64,000 bases of DNA from Fonsecaea monophora (GCF_001642475.1 NW_019173963.1:222642-286641); one strand, 5' to 3'; positions 53,584 through 64,000 are shown, counted from the stretch's first letter. Notes: generated from the letters alone by a model not told the origin. Numbers and translations are program-made.

Positions 53584-55291
53584 TGTTGTTTTGTTCGTGC
53601 CTTGCTCTTGTTCTGCTTTGTTTCCTGATATGGTGGTTTAAAAGGGAGTATGGAGGTTTCCGATTGATTTCGGATATTGAGAGGATATTTCAGTGATTTT
53701 GATCGGGAGTAGTATTGGTGTTGGTGTTGATATTGATATTGATATTTGTGTCGGTGGTGTTGGTGCTGGTGTTTATGTTGATGTGAGTGATGTGTTCGTT
53801 CTTTGCGCAAAGAATATCTTCTTCTTCTGCTTGCTTTTGTTTGTCTTGGTTGTCTGTACTTGTACTTGTGTCTGTAAGTTGATAAACCCACCCACCTCTC
53901 CAATGTCGCAGCACCCCCCCCGCGAACTTATGTACCAGGGGACGTGGTGTGGTGTGCAACCCGTAATTTGTACGAATAACCTTTTTTTCTTACCCATCAA
54001 GAGACACGACACACAAGGTAAAAGTCACGAGGGAGGGATTTTTTTTCCCCACAAACCAATTGGCAATGTACAACAAGGAGGGACCAGGTATGGCATGTGT
54101 TATGGGATGGCATGTTTCTCACGCCACCACCACCACCACCATCCACTTTCTTGACAAGAACTTTCTGGTGGTGTTTTCATCTCTCTTTCTTTCGTTGGAA
54201 GAGAAAGAGAGTATATCGCATCTTACCTCACAAGTACTTGCATGAGAAGAAACGATTCGTGTCTCCCTTGGACAGGCATCAATGGTCTTTTGAGTTGATC
54301 GTGGAACATTGTGAGTAGAAAAATCCCCTCATTATTCCTTTCCACAGCCTTGCCAAGCCCGTATTCTCCCCCCTTCGCTCGCTCTCCTCCGATTGGGCTT
54401 GGCTTGGCTTGGCTTGGCAGCCTTGCGTCAAATTCGCCCGATTTCATGCCGAGGTTTTGACTACAACTATTACTCGACATCACACCATAATCATCATCAG
54501 GCCAACAAAGGGCTCTCACACTCTTCCTGTTACTAAGACATACAAGTAGGCAAAACGAAAGTGCCGCGCTGTGCAGCAACGCTTGCGGGTGGTTGGATCC
54601 TTCAACTGATGTGGATGGGCGGGAGGTCCAATCATGGATACCTTACAAGTAGGCATTACCCGGACTGGTACCTGACACGTACATTGGTATGGTAGTGCAG
54701 GGCATGAAAGGAAGCGTTTCTTCGTGAATCACAAGTTACATGTATCCTCGGTGTTGACTCCCCGTACAAGTACTTGTGTATCTATGGCGATATAGTCTCC
54801 CCATGGATGTGGATATGATGCCGAAGCATGTGTACTTGATACTTGTATTCCATCCAGTCTCTTTGCCAATGTTGTGCTCCCGGTGTTTGGCAAATCCTCA
54901 TCCTGGTCTATCCTTGAACAAATAAAAGAACAAGGACTTGAACAGGTATCCTGTAAACAATGGCTTGGGACTCACGGGTATCTATCTCCATGGACTGGAC
55001 TGGATTGGACTACTTGTAGACTTGATTATTGATTAAATACAAGTACAAGTACCTAGGGTATCGTGGATGCCGGTAGGTAGGTCCTGATGTTGACACGCCT
55101 TCCCCTGCCACTTGCATCCCGACACTGGAATCAATCGACCAAAAACACTGTGCATCCCTGGCTGGCACTGAGCTCCACAGATCCCGCAAAAGGTCGAGTC
55201 CATACAAGTTCAAGGATGGAGGACAAGGATGTGGACGAAGACGAGGATGAGGATGAGGATGAGTAATCGTAGCTCTCCCGCATCGTCCGAC
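53584..55291. other. Intergenic region between two minus-strand genes
   Basis: About 1.7 kb of intergenic DNA. Short repeats are visible: GGTGTT/TATTGA units at 53710-53780, a CACCAC run near 54122-54141, and GGCTT repeats at about 54395-54419. Open frames in it look like chance. Confidence 0.4.
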
Positions 55292-56965
55292 TTACCCCTT
55301 GTGTCGCCTCGTCTTCCTCCCCTTCGCATCAGACGCAAGGATACTCCTCCCCCCATCAGCCGTGACCCTGCCCCGAATCTGGACCCGAGCATACCCGTCC
55401 TGCAAAGGTCTGAAATCCACCCTGCCCACACCCTCATCCAGGTCAAAGCACGCTTTGGGGCAAAACACCAATGCCTCCCCTTGGCCCAGTTGGACAATGG
55501 TCTTGAAGACACCGTCGTCCTTGTCGTTGTTACCGCCGCGGCCCCCGTCGCTGGCGTTCTTCGACCGAGCCAACCCCGCCAGGTGCTTCTTGAGAACCTT
55601 GTACCAGTCCGGCGACTGGAATTGGTGCACCACAGCGACATTGCACAGGTCGAGCAGCTTGGGCGAGATGGTGGGTTCCTGCGTCGCAATGACCACGCGC
55701 GTGGCCAGGTGGCGTTGTTGGCGGATGATCTGCACTAGATCCTCAGAGAATGCTTTGGCCGCCGGAGTCTCGGTCAAGAACTGTCCACAGTTAGGTTTTT
55801 TTTCCACTTCGTCATACCAAAGAGCAAGACTGTCACAAAGATACAAAGTACTTACCTTGTGCGCTTCGTCCAGGGCGATGATCAGCGGACTCTTGTCGCG
55901 CTGCCCCAAAAAGATTTGCAGAAAGATGGAGAAGAGCGTGCACGCGTCCGACTCGGTGATAAAGGGACAACTCAGGTCGACAATCAACATGGTTTGCGAT
56001 CGGACTTTGATCCTGCCTGCGCGGTTTCGGACCGTCGGCGCCGCCGTCTCCTGCAAGAACCATTCGATCAAACTGTAGCGCATTTCGAGAAAGGCCAATT
56101 GTGACGGGGTCAACCCTTGGTTGGCCACTGCCTGCTTCATCGCGCGGTACTTGACCCCCGCTGTGGTGTCAGCGAGCGAGAGCTGCTTGAGCACCTTGTT
56201 CACGATGGCCATGTACAAAGGCGGGTTCTTCTCTTCGTTGTCGATGCCCATCAGCGCTTTCAGGTTGGCCACGTTGAGCTGTGTCTCACGGAACAGGAAC
56301 GGGATGACCTCTGGCTTCGGCGTCCCCGGCGGCCAGTTCGGTAGGTTGTGGTAGAGGCTCGTCATGGCGGTCAGGTTCGAGGGGGACACGAGCACTTGGA
56401 CCTGGATGCCGTGTGAGCTGAGGTAGGCCGCCTCGCAGATCTGGGTTGCGCTGGACGAAGTGAATTTGTCGTAGTGGAACACCAGGCCGGACATGGGCTT
56501 CGGGTTCGGTCCCATGCTGCTGTCGCCCATGAGCGCGTTCTCCAGTAAGCACGACATGGTGTGACTCTTGCCAGCGCCCTGTTGGCCACAGATGAATGCC
56601 GACCACGGATGCTGCATGTTGGCGTAGATCAGATTGTCCTCCTTCGGCAGGTCCTGTTGCGTCGTCACGGAGTCGGACCCATCGATGGCACGCGTTCGTA
56701 GTCCCAAGAGCCCGTATGCTGGAAGCACTGGGTCTTGGTCCTCTTTCCATGCGTTCAGCGATTGCTTCACTCGGCTGGAGAACAGGGGCATCGCCCCCAG
56801 CTCGCGAAGAGTGGCATGAGAAAGTTCGTCGCATTCATCCTCGGTGTCGTGTTCAGGCGCAAAGAGGGCCAGGTGTCTGACTGTCTCCTCGTCGAGGCTG
56901 TCATTACTGCTGGTTTGACTGTGGTTCGAAGACCTAGGGCTGTCAGAACTGATCTCGCAGTCCAT
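55292..56965 (-). CDS. HerA/FtsK-like P-loop ATPase
   Basis: This is an ATPase of the HerA/FtsK (VirD4-like) clade, whose prokaryotic members pump DNA or process DNA ends; its role here is not known. Exons 56965-55856 and 55780-55292 join across a 75-nt intron, giving about 532 residues. Walker A is 'FICGQQGAGKSHT' (about residues 125-137), Walker B is 'PLIIALDEAHK' (about 360-370), and 'VVIATQEPTISPKLLDLCNV' after the splice is the sensor-like motif of HerA and TraG proteins. 'QFQSPDWYKVLKKHL' is typical of the same fold. The N-terminal 60 residues are Ser/Asp/Glu-rich and probably unordered. No membrane helix or signal peptide is visible, and no helicase or nuclease neighbour is present. 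The intron lacks a stop codon and is a multiple of three, so its retention would only insert 25 residues. Confidence 0.8.
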   Translation of the reverse strand: MDCEISSDSPRSSNHSQTSSNDSLDEETVRHLALFAPEHDTEDECDELSHATLRELGAMPLFSSRVKQSLNAWKEDQDPVLPAYGLLGLRTRAIDGSDSVTTQQDLPKEDNLIYANMQHPWSAFICGQQGAGKSHTMSCLLENALMGDSSMGPNPKPMSGLVFHYDKFTSSSATQICEAAYLSSHGIQVQVLVSPSNLTAMTSLYHNLPNWPPGTPKPEVIPFLFRETQLNVANLKALMGIDNEEKNPPLYMAIVNKVLKQLSLADTTAGVKYRAMKQAVANQGLTPSQLAFLEMRYSLIEWFLQETAAPTVRNRAGRIKVRSQTMLIVDLSCPFITESDACTLFSIFLQIFLGQRDKSPLIIALDEAHKVSTLYLCDSLALWYDEVEKKPNCGQFLTETPAAKAFSEDLVQIIRQQRHLATRVVIATQEPTISPKLLDLCNVAVVHQFQSPDWYKVLKKHLAGLARSKNASDGGRGGNNDKDDGVFKTIVQLGQGEALVFCPKACFDLDEGVGRVDFRPLQDGYARVQIRGRVTADGGRSILASDAKGRKTRRHKG

Positions 56966-57698
56966 TTTGGAGATGGTGGAATTTCAAATGTTGTAAGGGG
57001 AAGAGTTACAGCTGTCAGGAGAAGTAAATTATCCCAACACTTGCATTTCTTCACTTCGCTAGGCAGCGAAGATGGGCGAGCAAACAAGAACATAGAAAAC
57101 ACCCACATCAAACATTACTTTCACATCAAACCTTTCTTTGTATCGGGCGATGTTGCAGTGCTACCCTCAGCATAGATGCACTCTGCCTCCACCCAGCTGC
57201 GTTCGATGTCACTGGAAAGAAACAGAGGGAAACAAAAGGGCTGATAGTGTTACACAATGATTCGCGCATGTCAACAAACCTTGCCAAAGAGAGAGCTGAC
57301 AGCAAAGATTTATCTCGATCCGCAGGTTCGGCTTGTTGAAAGAAACGGCATGACAGAAAGCTCTCCACAAATATGTACATATATGCACTTACCCGGCACT
57401 GAAACACGCGACGCCAACAATCAGTCATTGGCGGGCAACCAGATCTCAGACTCAGCACCAACATCAGCACCACGGTATCGTCTCGCAGCCCTCATCCCCC
57501 CCCCCCCCCCCCGGTTATTGAGCGAGAGTTCTCGAAAGGATGGAGGGTTTCTGGCCGTACGCAGTCCAGGGGAACAGCAGGCCTGAATACACTCAGCTCG
57601 TCGCATTTCTTTGAGAGCCCAGTTGATGGGACTCAATTCTTGGTTTCGTGCTTCACATTTGGCCTCCTTCGCCGCCCATGAGGTTTCTGCGCGCCCGG
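56966..57698. other. Intergenic region with a 17-C homopolymer
   Basis: About 730 bp between two minus-strand genes; it should hold the ATPase gene promoter. A run of 17 C lies at about 57496-57512. No gene is supported. Confidence 0.4.
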
Positions 57699-58686
57699 CT
57701 AACGTTTTTTCGTCAATGTCCCCGCGACATAGGGCAATGCACTCCATTCAAAGTTCGTCTTCAACTCGACGGCTTCCCAAGGAGCCGCTTTCCTCAACAC
57801 GGCAGGCGTGTCGCGGTCCATATTGCAGCCAGCCAGGAAAAATTGCCAGCCGAGCAGGTGGTAGACGAGTTGCATCAAGCGGCCCAGAATGCTGCCGTTT
57901 TTGGTCCACGGATTACGGAAGTGCTCGACGATCATCAATTGTCCACCCGGTCGTAAGAGGGAATACAGTTCGTTGGCAGTTTGTTCTAGGTTGGGTACCG
58001 AGCAAAGGACTCTGACACATACGATGGTGTCGAAGATGCCATTGGGGGATGGTTTGACACCTTCCTTGGCCAGAGCGGCCAGCAACTCTGCCTTATCAGC
58101 AGTACTGCCGAGGATATGGTATTTGCCAGCAAGTTTGGCTTCGTTGATCCGAAGCTGCAGCGGGGCGTGAAGACCAGTCGTTGGCTCAGCACCGTATATG
58201 GCGCTAATATTGGGGTTGTCGGAGAACAACGACACGTAAGACCCTGATCCGGGCCCAATGTCCAGAACCACCCCATGAGCACGGGACAACAGGGGTGGAA
58301 CTAGGAGGGCAGAGCCCTTGGGAGGGAGAGGCGGGTCGACGGGTGCTGAAGACTGCGTCAACACCATCGCCCTGTTTGACTCCTTTTCCTATTCTCTCGC
58401 AGAAAGTGACGGCTGGTTGCCCGACTTACCAGTAGCTTTAGTCCAGAACTTTGAGAAAGCATCGTCGCGCACTTTCTTGAGATTGGAAGACGAGGGCAGG
58501 TTGAACTGGAGAATATAGAACTGAAAGGCAGTCGTGATGAAAGCTACCACGTTCTGGGTCAGAAATGGGAAATTTTGGGCAGTGAGATGAATAGAGGAGA
58601 GGGAACCTACACAGGGCACTGGCATATAATAGGAATCCAGGTTCGATGAGACTGAACAGACGTTCTTGAAGGGGTGGCCACGGCAT
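57699..58686 (-). CDS. Class I SAM-dependent methyltransferase (METTL7-like)
   Basis: This enzyme transfers a methyl group from S-adenosylmethionine; its acceptor is unknown. Three exons (58686-58611, 58543-58430, 58345-57699) give about 278 residues. The joins chosen make all phases agree, and the second intron ends at CTTCAG rather than at the nearer CAAACAG, which would shift the frame. The N-terminus is hydrophobic ('EPGFLLYASAL' then 'ITTAFQFYILQF'), which suits membrane attachment as in METTL7 proteins. 'GVVLDIGPGSGSYVSLF' is SAM motif I, 'NGIFDTIVCVRVLCSVP' is motif II-like and 'LLRPGGQLMIVEHFRNP' is the post-II loop. The C-terminus 'WEAVELKTNFEWSALPYVAG' is also typical of the family. 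The first intron boundary is less certain than the second. Confidence 0.85.
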
Positions 58687-59678
58687 CTTGGGATGTAGCT
58701 AGAATTTTACTGGGCGGGCGGGTGAGGGTGACGTGAAAAACAGGGCGGAGAGGGGGAGACAAAGAGGAAGAGGAAGAGGAAACCGGCCATTGGAATATAA
58801 TTACATATAATATATAATATAATGGGTCAGGTTGCCGAGGGCTGAGGAGGGGGGAAGCATTGTGTTCTTGGCCTCAGCCTCGCTGACTAAGGGACGACGA
58901 GGCTGTCAGCCTGATGTAATTCAGCCTTGTCTGTCTGTATGCCTTGCCACAAGCCAAACACACACAGGCGAGATGTACAGATTGACAGATTACGCCATTG
59001 ATATAGGAATTTGGATAACTTCCCAAAGGAGCATGTCTTGTATACTTGATCCAGTGAGACTCCGGCTTCTCTCGGGGTTGGCAGGTTTCGGGGGGTTGGG
59101 GGGGGGAGCAACAAGCCACAGGGCGCACATTTGGAGGCGAGGCGAGGCGAGGGGTAAAATAATTATCATCATAGGGCATTCCCCAGCACGGCTCTACGGG
59201 TGGACAGCCACGTGATAGCCTAGCACCTGATGGGCTATCCTATCTCACAGATCTTATCAAAGGACCACCCCGCACCAATCATCCCTTCTCTCCTCCCAAT
59301 CACCACCACGCCTGCTGACACCATTTTCGATTTTGCAAAGCATGATCCCCTCCAGCTATGATACAGCATTACTAACTGCTCTGCTAGGGGTGCGCAAATG
59401 GACGTTTTCTCCCGATCGACCCCCACCATCCCGCCTGGCTTGTTCCGCTATAATGTCTGATATCACCATTGCTGGTCCTCGCTCACCTCCCTCTGTCTGT
59501 TCGTCCAACCTCGTGACAATCGCCTACCAAAACTTGTCAGTTCTGCAGTTGCTGTCGCTGCAGCTCCTGTCGAGGTAGGTAGGGTGCAGAAGGAGAAACA
59601 GGAGGAGAGAGAAAACGAAAACCTGGAGTGACACAGGAAGGTTTTTTTCTTGTCGGGAGCCAAAAAGTGGATGAAGCC
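58687..59678. promoter_or_regulatory. Divergent intergenic region
   Basis: About 1 kb between the methyltransferase (-) and the NiCoT permease (+). An AT-rich TATAAT-like run lies at about 58800-58822. The frame into the NiCoT gene lacks an ATG before 59679. No small gene was recognised. Confidence 0.4.
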
Positions 59679-61331
59679 ATGGCATCTTCAGGTTCAAGAA
59701 GAGAAGAGCAGGATTCTTCCTCGACAACACTTCCTCCAAAGAGCTCGTGGAAATCACGGCTTCAAAGGCAGCGATTGCGCATAAATGGCCGCCTCTCTGC
59801 CCTTCATGCCAGTATACCATATCTTCGAAAGCTCCCCCTCCCAGTCATCTTGATTGTCACGTTGCTCATCGTGGTCAACCTCGTGGTCTGGGCAATATGC
59901 GGCCTGATCCTGTCTACACACACCCATCTTCTCTCTACGGCTGCCTTGGCTTACACGCTAGGTCTCCGACATGCACTGGACGCCGACCACATTTCTGCCA
60001 TCGACCTGATGACCCGCCGGCTCATAGCTACGGGCCAGAGACCAGTGACGGTAGGGACCTTCTTCAGCCTGGGCCACAGCACCATCGTCATCATAACCTC
60101 GATCGTCGTGGCAGCCACCGCGGCAGGCATCGCCGGACGCTTCGACAGCTTCGGCACCGTCGGTGGCATCATCGGGACTTCTGTCTCCGCGGCGTTCTTG
60201 ATCCTCCTGGGCATCATGAACGCCTACATCCTGTACAAGCTAGTCGTGCAGATTAGGAAGGTCATCCGCCTGCAGCCGGAGCAGGAGGCTGTGGAGGCCT
60301 GGAAGATCGAGGGCGGCGGCTGTCTCTTCCGGGTGCTGAAGAAGATGTTCAAGCTCATCGACCGACCGTGGAAGATGTATCCTCTGGGCGTGCTCTTTGG
60401 CATGGGCTTTGACACGAGCTCCGAGATCGCCCTCCTGGGCATCAGCAGCATCCAGGGGGCAAAAGGCACTAGCATCTGGCTGATCCTCATCTTTCCCGTC
60501 CTGTTCACGGCGGGCATGTGCCTCGTCGACACAATAGATGGCGCGTTGATGATGAGTCTGTATGTTGCCCCGATGGGCATGGGCCTGGACGAGACAAGCA
60601 AGAAGGACCGCTCAGGGGAAGAGGTCACTCGGCACGGAGTTCCAGAGCAAATCCTCACGACGCCGGACGAGCCGCTGGTTCTCATAGACGTGGAACAATC
60701 AGGTCACACGCAGGCAGCGATATCAGAACAGCCTTATCAACAAGATGACCCTGCTACAACCGCGACAACAACAACAACGGCACGGGTGAAGAATCCCCTC
60801 ACCTTCCTGTACTATTCGATCGTGCTGACCACGCTGACCGTGCTATGCGCCATTATCATCGGCATGCTGCAGCTGCTCTCGCTGATCCTCAACGTCGCCT
60901 CCCCGAAGGGCGCCTTCTGGGACGGCGTCGCCAAGGCCGGCGATCTGTACGAGGTCATCGGCGGCGCCATCTGCGGCAGCTTCGTCGTCGTCGGCGGCAT
61001 CAGTGTGCTGTGCTACCGGCCTTGGAGGAGGTGGGTTGACCGGGAGAGGGCGCGCCTCAGAGCTGCAGCTGGCGATGATGATGACGATGACGATAACGAC
61101 GACGACATGGCACGGCGCGCTCAAAGTCTCGCGAACGGTTCTAGAGGAGGAGATGGAGACGATCTGGAGCAAGGTGCCGTCTTCGTCCGCGAGGCAGAGC
61201 TAGTCCACGTAGATGGCAAGACTGCACTCGCCCACCGACATAGAGTGGGCGGCAAGCCGTTCGACTCCGGCTCTGCTGGTTCGACAGCGCCTGGCGGGGG
61301 CCCAAGTGGCAGCGGAGCGGGTTCGTCGTAG
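59679..61331 (+). CDS. NiCoT nickel/cobalt permease
   Basis: This is a membrane transporter that imports Ni2+ or Co2+, as metal for enzymes such as urease. It is a single exon of about 550 residues. The family hallmark RHALDADHISAID occurs at residues 97-109 in the second helix. Other hallmarks are 'TFFSLGHSTIVI', 'LFGMGFDTSSEIALLG' (the GFDTATE motif) and 'LFTAGMCLVDTIDGALM' (the third signature). Compared with prokaryotic members, the soluble loop between 'MSLYVAPM' and 'PLTFLYYSIVLT' is long (about 75 residues, Thr/Gln-rich), and the C-terminus is Asp-rich then Gly/Ser-rich. Both are common in fungi. The start at 59679 is the first ATG in frame; upstream codons begin with GTG. No urease accessory gene is in the window. 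Confidence 0.94.
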   Translation: MASSGSRREEQDSSSTTLPPKSSWKSRLQRQRLRINGRLSALHASIPYLRKLPLPVILIVTLLIVVNLVVWAICGLILSTHTHLLSTAALAYTLGLRHALDADHISAIDLMTRRLIATGQRPVTVGTFFSLGHSTIVIITSIVVAATAAGIAGRFDSFGTVGGIIGTSVSAAFLILLGIMNAYILYKLVVQIRKVIRLQPEQEAVEAWKIEGGGCLFRVLKKMFKLIDRPWKMYPLGVLFGMGFDTSSEIALLGISSIQGAKGTSIWLILIFPVLFTAGMCLVDTIDGALMMSLYVAPMGMGLDETSKKDRSGEEVTRHGVPEQILTTPDEPLVLIDVEQSGHTQAAISEQPYQQDDPATTATTTTTARVKNPLTFLYYSIVLTTLTVLCAIIIGMLQLLSLILNVASPKGAFWDGVAKAGDLYEVIGGAICGSFVVVGGISVLCYRPWRRWVDRERARLRAAAGDDDDDDDNDDDMARRAQSLANGSRGGDGDDLEQGAVFVREAELVHVDGKTALAHRHRVGGKPFDSGSAGSTAPGGGPSGSGAGSS

Positions 61332-61997
61332 ACCCTGCGACGTATGGCCTACCACAGCTCACTGAGTCGTGAGAGACTGAATGATCGCAGGGATGATGGC
61401 CGATCACCGAACCGGATCGCTCTGTAATGAATACATAGCGTTCCAACGTCTGACTGGATCCATACCAGCTAGTAGTCAGTCATTCACACAGCGGACCCCT
61501 GACAACGTATTCACATGAAACAAAAGGATATTCGCGAAAACCGAGAAGAGAGGCCTGGTCCATACCACATTCAGAGACAAAATCCCAAGATTCATCATGA
61601 TGCATTCATATAAAAAGAGGCACGGACGGCGCCCCCCCCCTCCCCCAAATTTATATAGGCCCTGATAACCGATATAGAAAGAATTACACCAGTTCCTGAC
61701 GCCACGGGTCCCTGATAACCAAAAATAAGACCCGGGGAAAATGGCTCGTTCATATTCTATAGATTTCGTGCGTGTCCATAAAAATTTCCCTCAAGTCCTT
61801 CGTACCAGGCGCAAGTTCCAAGCATGCGATAAGATGTGTGTGTTCTCCCCATAACAAAAGAATTCGTGATGGACAAGGATTGACGATGGTGCGTGATGGA
61901 CACTCCAATATTCCATGCGTTGCCCTCCGCTGAGACCTCCTCGGGGTGCTGGCATCCAAAATCAAACTGAAACCTTGGTACCGTCATCCTCTGACCG
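61332..61997. other. Convergent intergenic region
   Basis: About 670 bp of shared 3' flank between NiCoT and CTP synthase. A C-rich run (C9-T-C5) lies at about 61632-61646. No gene was recognised. Confidence 0.4.
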
Positions 61998-63927
61998 TCA
62001 GAATCCCGTAGAGGACGAAAGCGATACCTGGCTCATCCCGTTGGTCAAGGCGCCATTAACACCATTTTCGGGCGGCAAACGGTTGTTGGCGCCATTGCCA
62101 TTGCGCAATTCGTCTCGTGCCGCCACCGCAGAAAACGCCTGCTCCAGCATTCCCGCACTCGCGGCCACAAAGCCCAAATAAGGCGGACTGGGCTGGAGTA
62201 CACGACTCAAATACTCGGGATGGAACTGTACACCTACAAAGAAGGGGTGGTCTTTCAATTCCATGACTTCCATACGCTCACCCTTGTCGTCTTTGCCAAC
62301 AAATGACAAGCCGGCATCGGATAGGCGGGTGATGTATTCGGGGTTCACTTCGTAGCGATGACGGTGTCGCTCATGGATGCTAGGTTCATTGTTGTAGAGC
62401 TTCCGCAGTCGCGACCACTGTGTATTCTCCTGAAAGATTGTCGGGCGCAGGCCCAGTCGCATGTTGCCGCCCATGGTCGTCTTGTCGATTTCCGGCATGA
62501 AGATGACCACGGGGTCCGGCGTTTGTGCATCTAGTTCGACCGAGCCAGCCGACTTCAGACCGCACACGTTGCGAGCATACTCAACAACAGCGACCTGCAT
62601 ACCCAGGCATATGCCGAGATATGGTTTGGGCTTTGTTCGAGCCCAGTTGGCAGCTGCAATCATCCCTTCAGTCCCGCGATGTCCGAATCCACCGGGGACA
62701 AGGACACCGTCGGCTGTGCATAGTTCATGCCATGCCTTGTGGTATTTCTCTGGGTTCGAATCCAAAGTGGATTTTTCGAGGTCGCTTGCGTCAACCCAAA
62801 CAAGGTTGAGTTTGCGCCGGCACGCCATAGCACTGTGTTCCAGAGCCTTGATGACCGAGAGATAAGAGTCGTGGAGGTTTGTGTATTTGCCGACCAAGGC
62901 AATATTGACCTTCTCCGATTCCAAGAAGCGATCTTGTGACGTTGTCAAGCGCTGCCATTCCCGCCATATCTGCTGGCCCTTTATGACCAACGAAGGAGCA
63001 ATCTTGTAAACGTCTAGACGGAAGAGCTCGCGGAGCTGGTCAGGCAGACCCTGTTCTTTGAGCAGCTGTGGCACATGATATGTCGACTCGACGTCATGGA
63101 CGGCCAGGACTTGTGATGGCTCAACTTGACAGAACATGGCAATCTTGTTGGTTGTGACCTCTACGAGCTGGTCCCGGCAACGGCATGCAATCTGGTCATC
63201 GTCAGTCTCTAGCTAGGAGAAGGCTCAGGAAGAATCTGGATTACCAAGTCAGGTGCCAGACCAGCCGAGCGAGCATCCCGAATGGCTTGCTGTGTAGGCT
63301 TCGTCTTTTGCTCACTGCCAATGACCGGCACCAGCGAAACGTGAATATGTATGAAATTGTCACGACCTGCTCTTCTTCGCAATTGCCGCATGGCCTCAAT
63401 AAAGGGCGCACTTTCAATGTCACCTACCGTCCCACCTAGCTCGATGATGCACACATCCGGCTGTTCCTTTGTATCATCCACTGGGATTCTTGCCACTCTT
63501 TCAATCCAGTCCTGAATTGCATTTGTGATGTGAGGGACCACCTGGACTGTCTTACCAAGGTAGTCACCTCTCCTCTCACGCTCAATAACCTGCTGATACA
63601 CTTTTCCAGTTGTGATGCTATTCTCAAAGGTCAAGGTCACGTTCAGGTATCGCTCGTAGTTTCCGAGATCGAGGTCGACCTCGCCGCCATCGTCCAGGAC
63701 AAAACACTCCCCATGCCTACACAATAGTTAGACGGCCATCTGACGGCATAACCAAAGTTTGCATACTCGGTTGGGGCCATAGTTCCTGCATCCACATTCA
63801 GGTATGGGTCGATTTTGATCGCCGTCACCTTCAGACCGACGGTCTTGAGCAGAAGACCCGTGGACGATGCGATTATCCCCTTGCCGATCCCACTGATCAC
63901 GCCACCGCTCACCAGAACGTACTTCAT
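61998..63927 (-). CDS. URA7: CTP synthase
   Basis: This cytosolic enzyme makes CTP from UTP, ATP and glutamine, the last step of pyrimidine nucleotide synthesis. Exons 63927-63767, 63716-63245 and 63191-61998 (introns 50 and 53 nt) give about 608 residues. The synthase domain has 'VLVSGGVISGIGKGIIASST', 'IKIDPYLNVDAGTM' and, after the first splice, 'APTEHGECFVLDDGGE'. The second splice gives 'LAPDLIACRCRDQLVE', as in the family. The glutamine amidotransferase domain has the nucleophile C406 ('YLGICLGMQ') with H535 and E537 ('VQFHPEYLSR'). The C-terminal 40 residues are an Asn/Ser-rich tail longer than that of the yeast enzyme. The whole coding region is in the window; the promoter is cut by its edge. 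Confidence 0.97.
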
Positions 63928-63936
63928 CCTGACCAA

Positions 63937-63970
63937 GTGTGTGTGTGTGTGTGTGTGTTGTGTGTGTGTG
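63937..63970. repeat. (GT)n microsatellite in CTP synthase leader
   Basis: Nearly perfect GT dinucleotide repeat of about 34 bp, interrupted once. On the coding strand of CTP synthase it is (CA)n, about 10 bp before the start codon, so it lies in the probable untranslated leader. Confidence 0.9.
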
Positions 63971-64000
63971 CTGACCACTACCGAGAGTGAGACTGACCGA

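Noticed and set aside
62740..62775. tRNA-like B box 'GGTTCGAATCC'
   Set aside because: It lies inside the CTP synthase coding exon and has no matching A box or cloverleaf around it.

Overview
The window is nuclear chromosomal DNA of a filamentous ascomycete (Pezizomycotina). Reasons: about 24 protein genes on both strands with short GT-AG introns (about 45-130 nt) bearing CTAAC/CTGAC-like branch points; a fungal Zn2Cys6 regulator, DHA14 and sugar-porter MFS carriers, a Yap1-type bZIP, a DUF2433 protein and an ankyrin protein of fungal type; base composition near 50% GC. Eurotiomycetes or Dothideomycetes are plausible, but the class cannot be fixed from sequence reading alone. I saw no rRNA, tRNA, CRISPR, phage or intact transposon.

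Layout. 0-6 kb: a Zn2Cys6 transcription factor (-), then a coiled-coil/acidic protein of unknown function (+). 6.8-12.3 kb: an SDR (-) divergent from a 14-TM MFS drug-type exporter (+), then a second SDR (-). 13-22.7 kb: a sugar/H+ symporter (-), an intracellular-type GH31 alpha-xylosidase (-), a GST-like protein (-) and an SDR of the mannitol dehydrogenase/L-xylulose reductase type (+). Together these look like a candidate xyloside/pentose utilisation group. 23.6-30 kb: a large ankyrin protein (+), a TMEM170-like membrane protein (+), and the Tudor splicing factor SPF30 (-). 31.3-36.5 kb: a Yap1/AP-1 oxidative-stress bZIP (+) and a DUF2433 degenerate phosphoesterase with RRM-like and RGG regions (+). 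37.6-44 kb: Niemann-Pick C1/NCR1 (+), Nse2 SUMO ligase (-) and a small unrecognised gene (-). 44.3-52 kb: a secreted FAD-linked (VAO-type) oxidase with seven exons (+) and a 1365-residue disordered protein of unknown function (+). 53-64 kb: a four-helix membrane protein (-), a HerA/FtsK-like P-loop ATPase (-), a class I methyltransferase (-), a NiCoT nickel/cobalt permease (+) and CTP synthase (-), whose complete CDS ends 73 bp before the window edge.

Most of the window is a mosaic of housekeeping genes (CTP synthase, NPC1, SPF30, Nse2, Yap1) and metabolic accessory genes. The observations most worth checking are: the Yap1 intron that splits the C-terminal redox domain, so that retention would remove two of its three cysteines; the 740-nt ATG-free leader of the same gene; the HerA-like ATPase with a stop-free 3n intron; the xyloside gene group; and an alternative first exon for the DUF2433 gene. 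I did not find an unmistakable new defence or mobile system.
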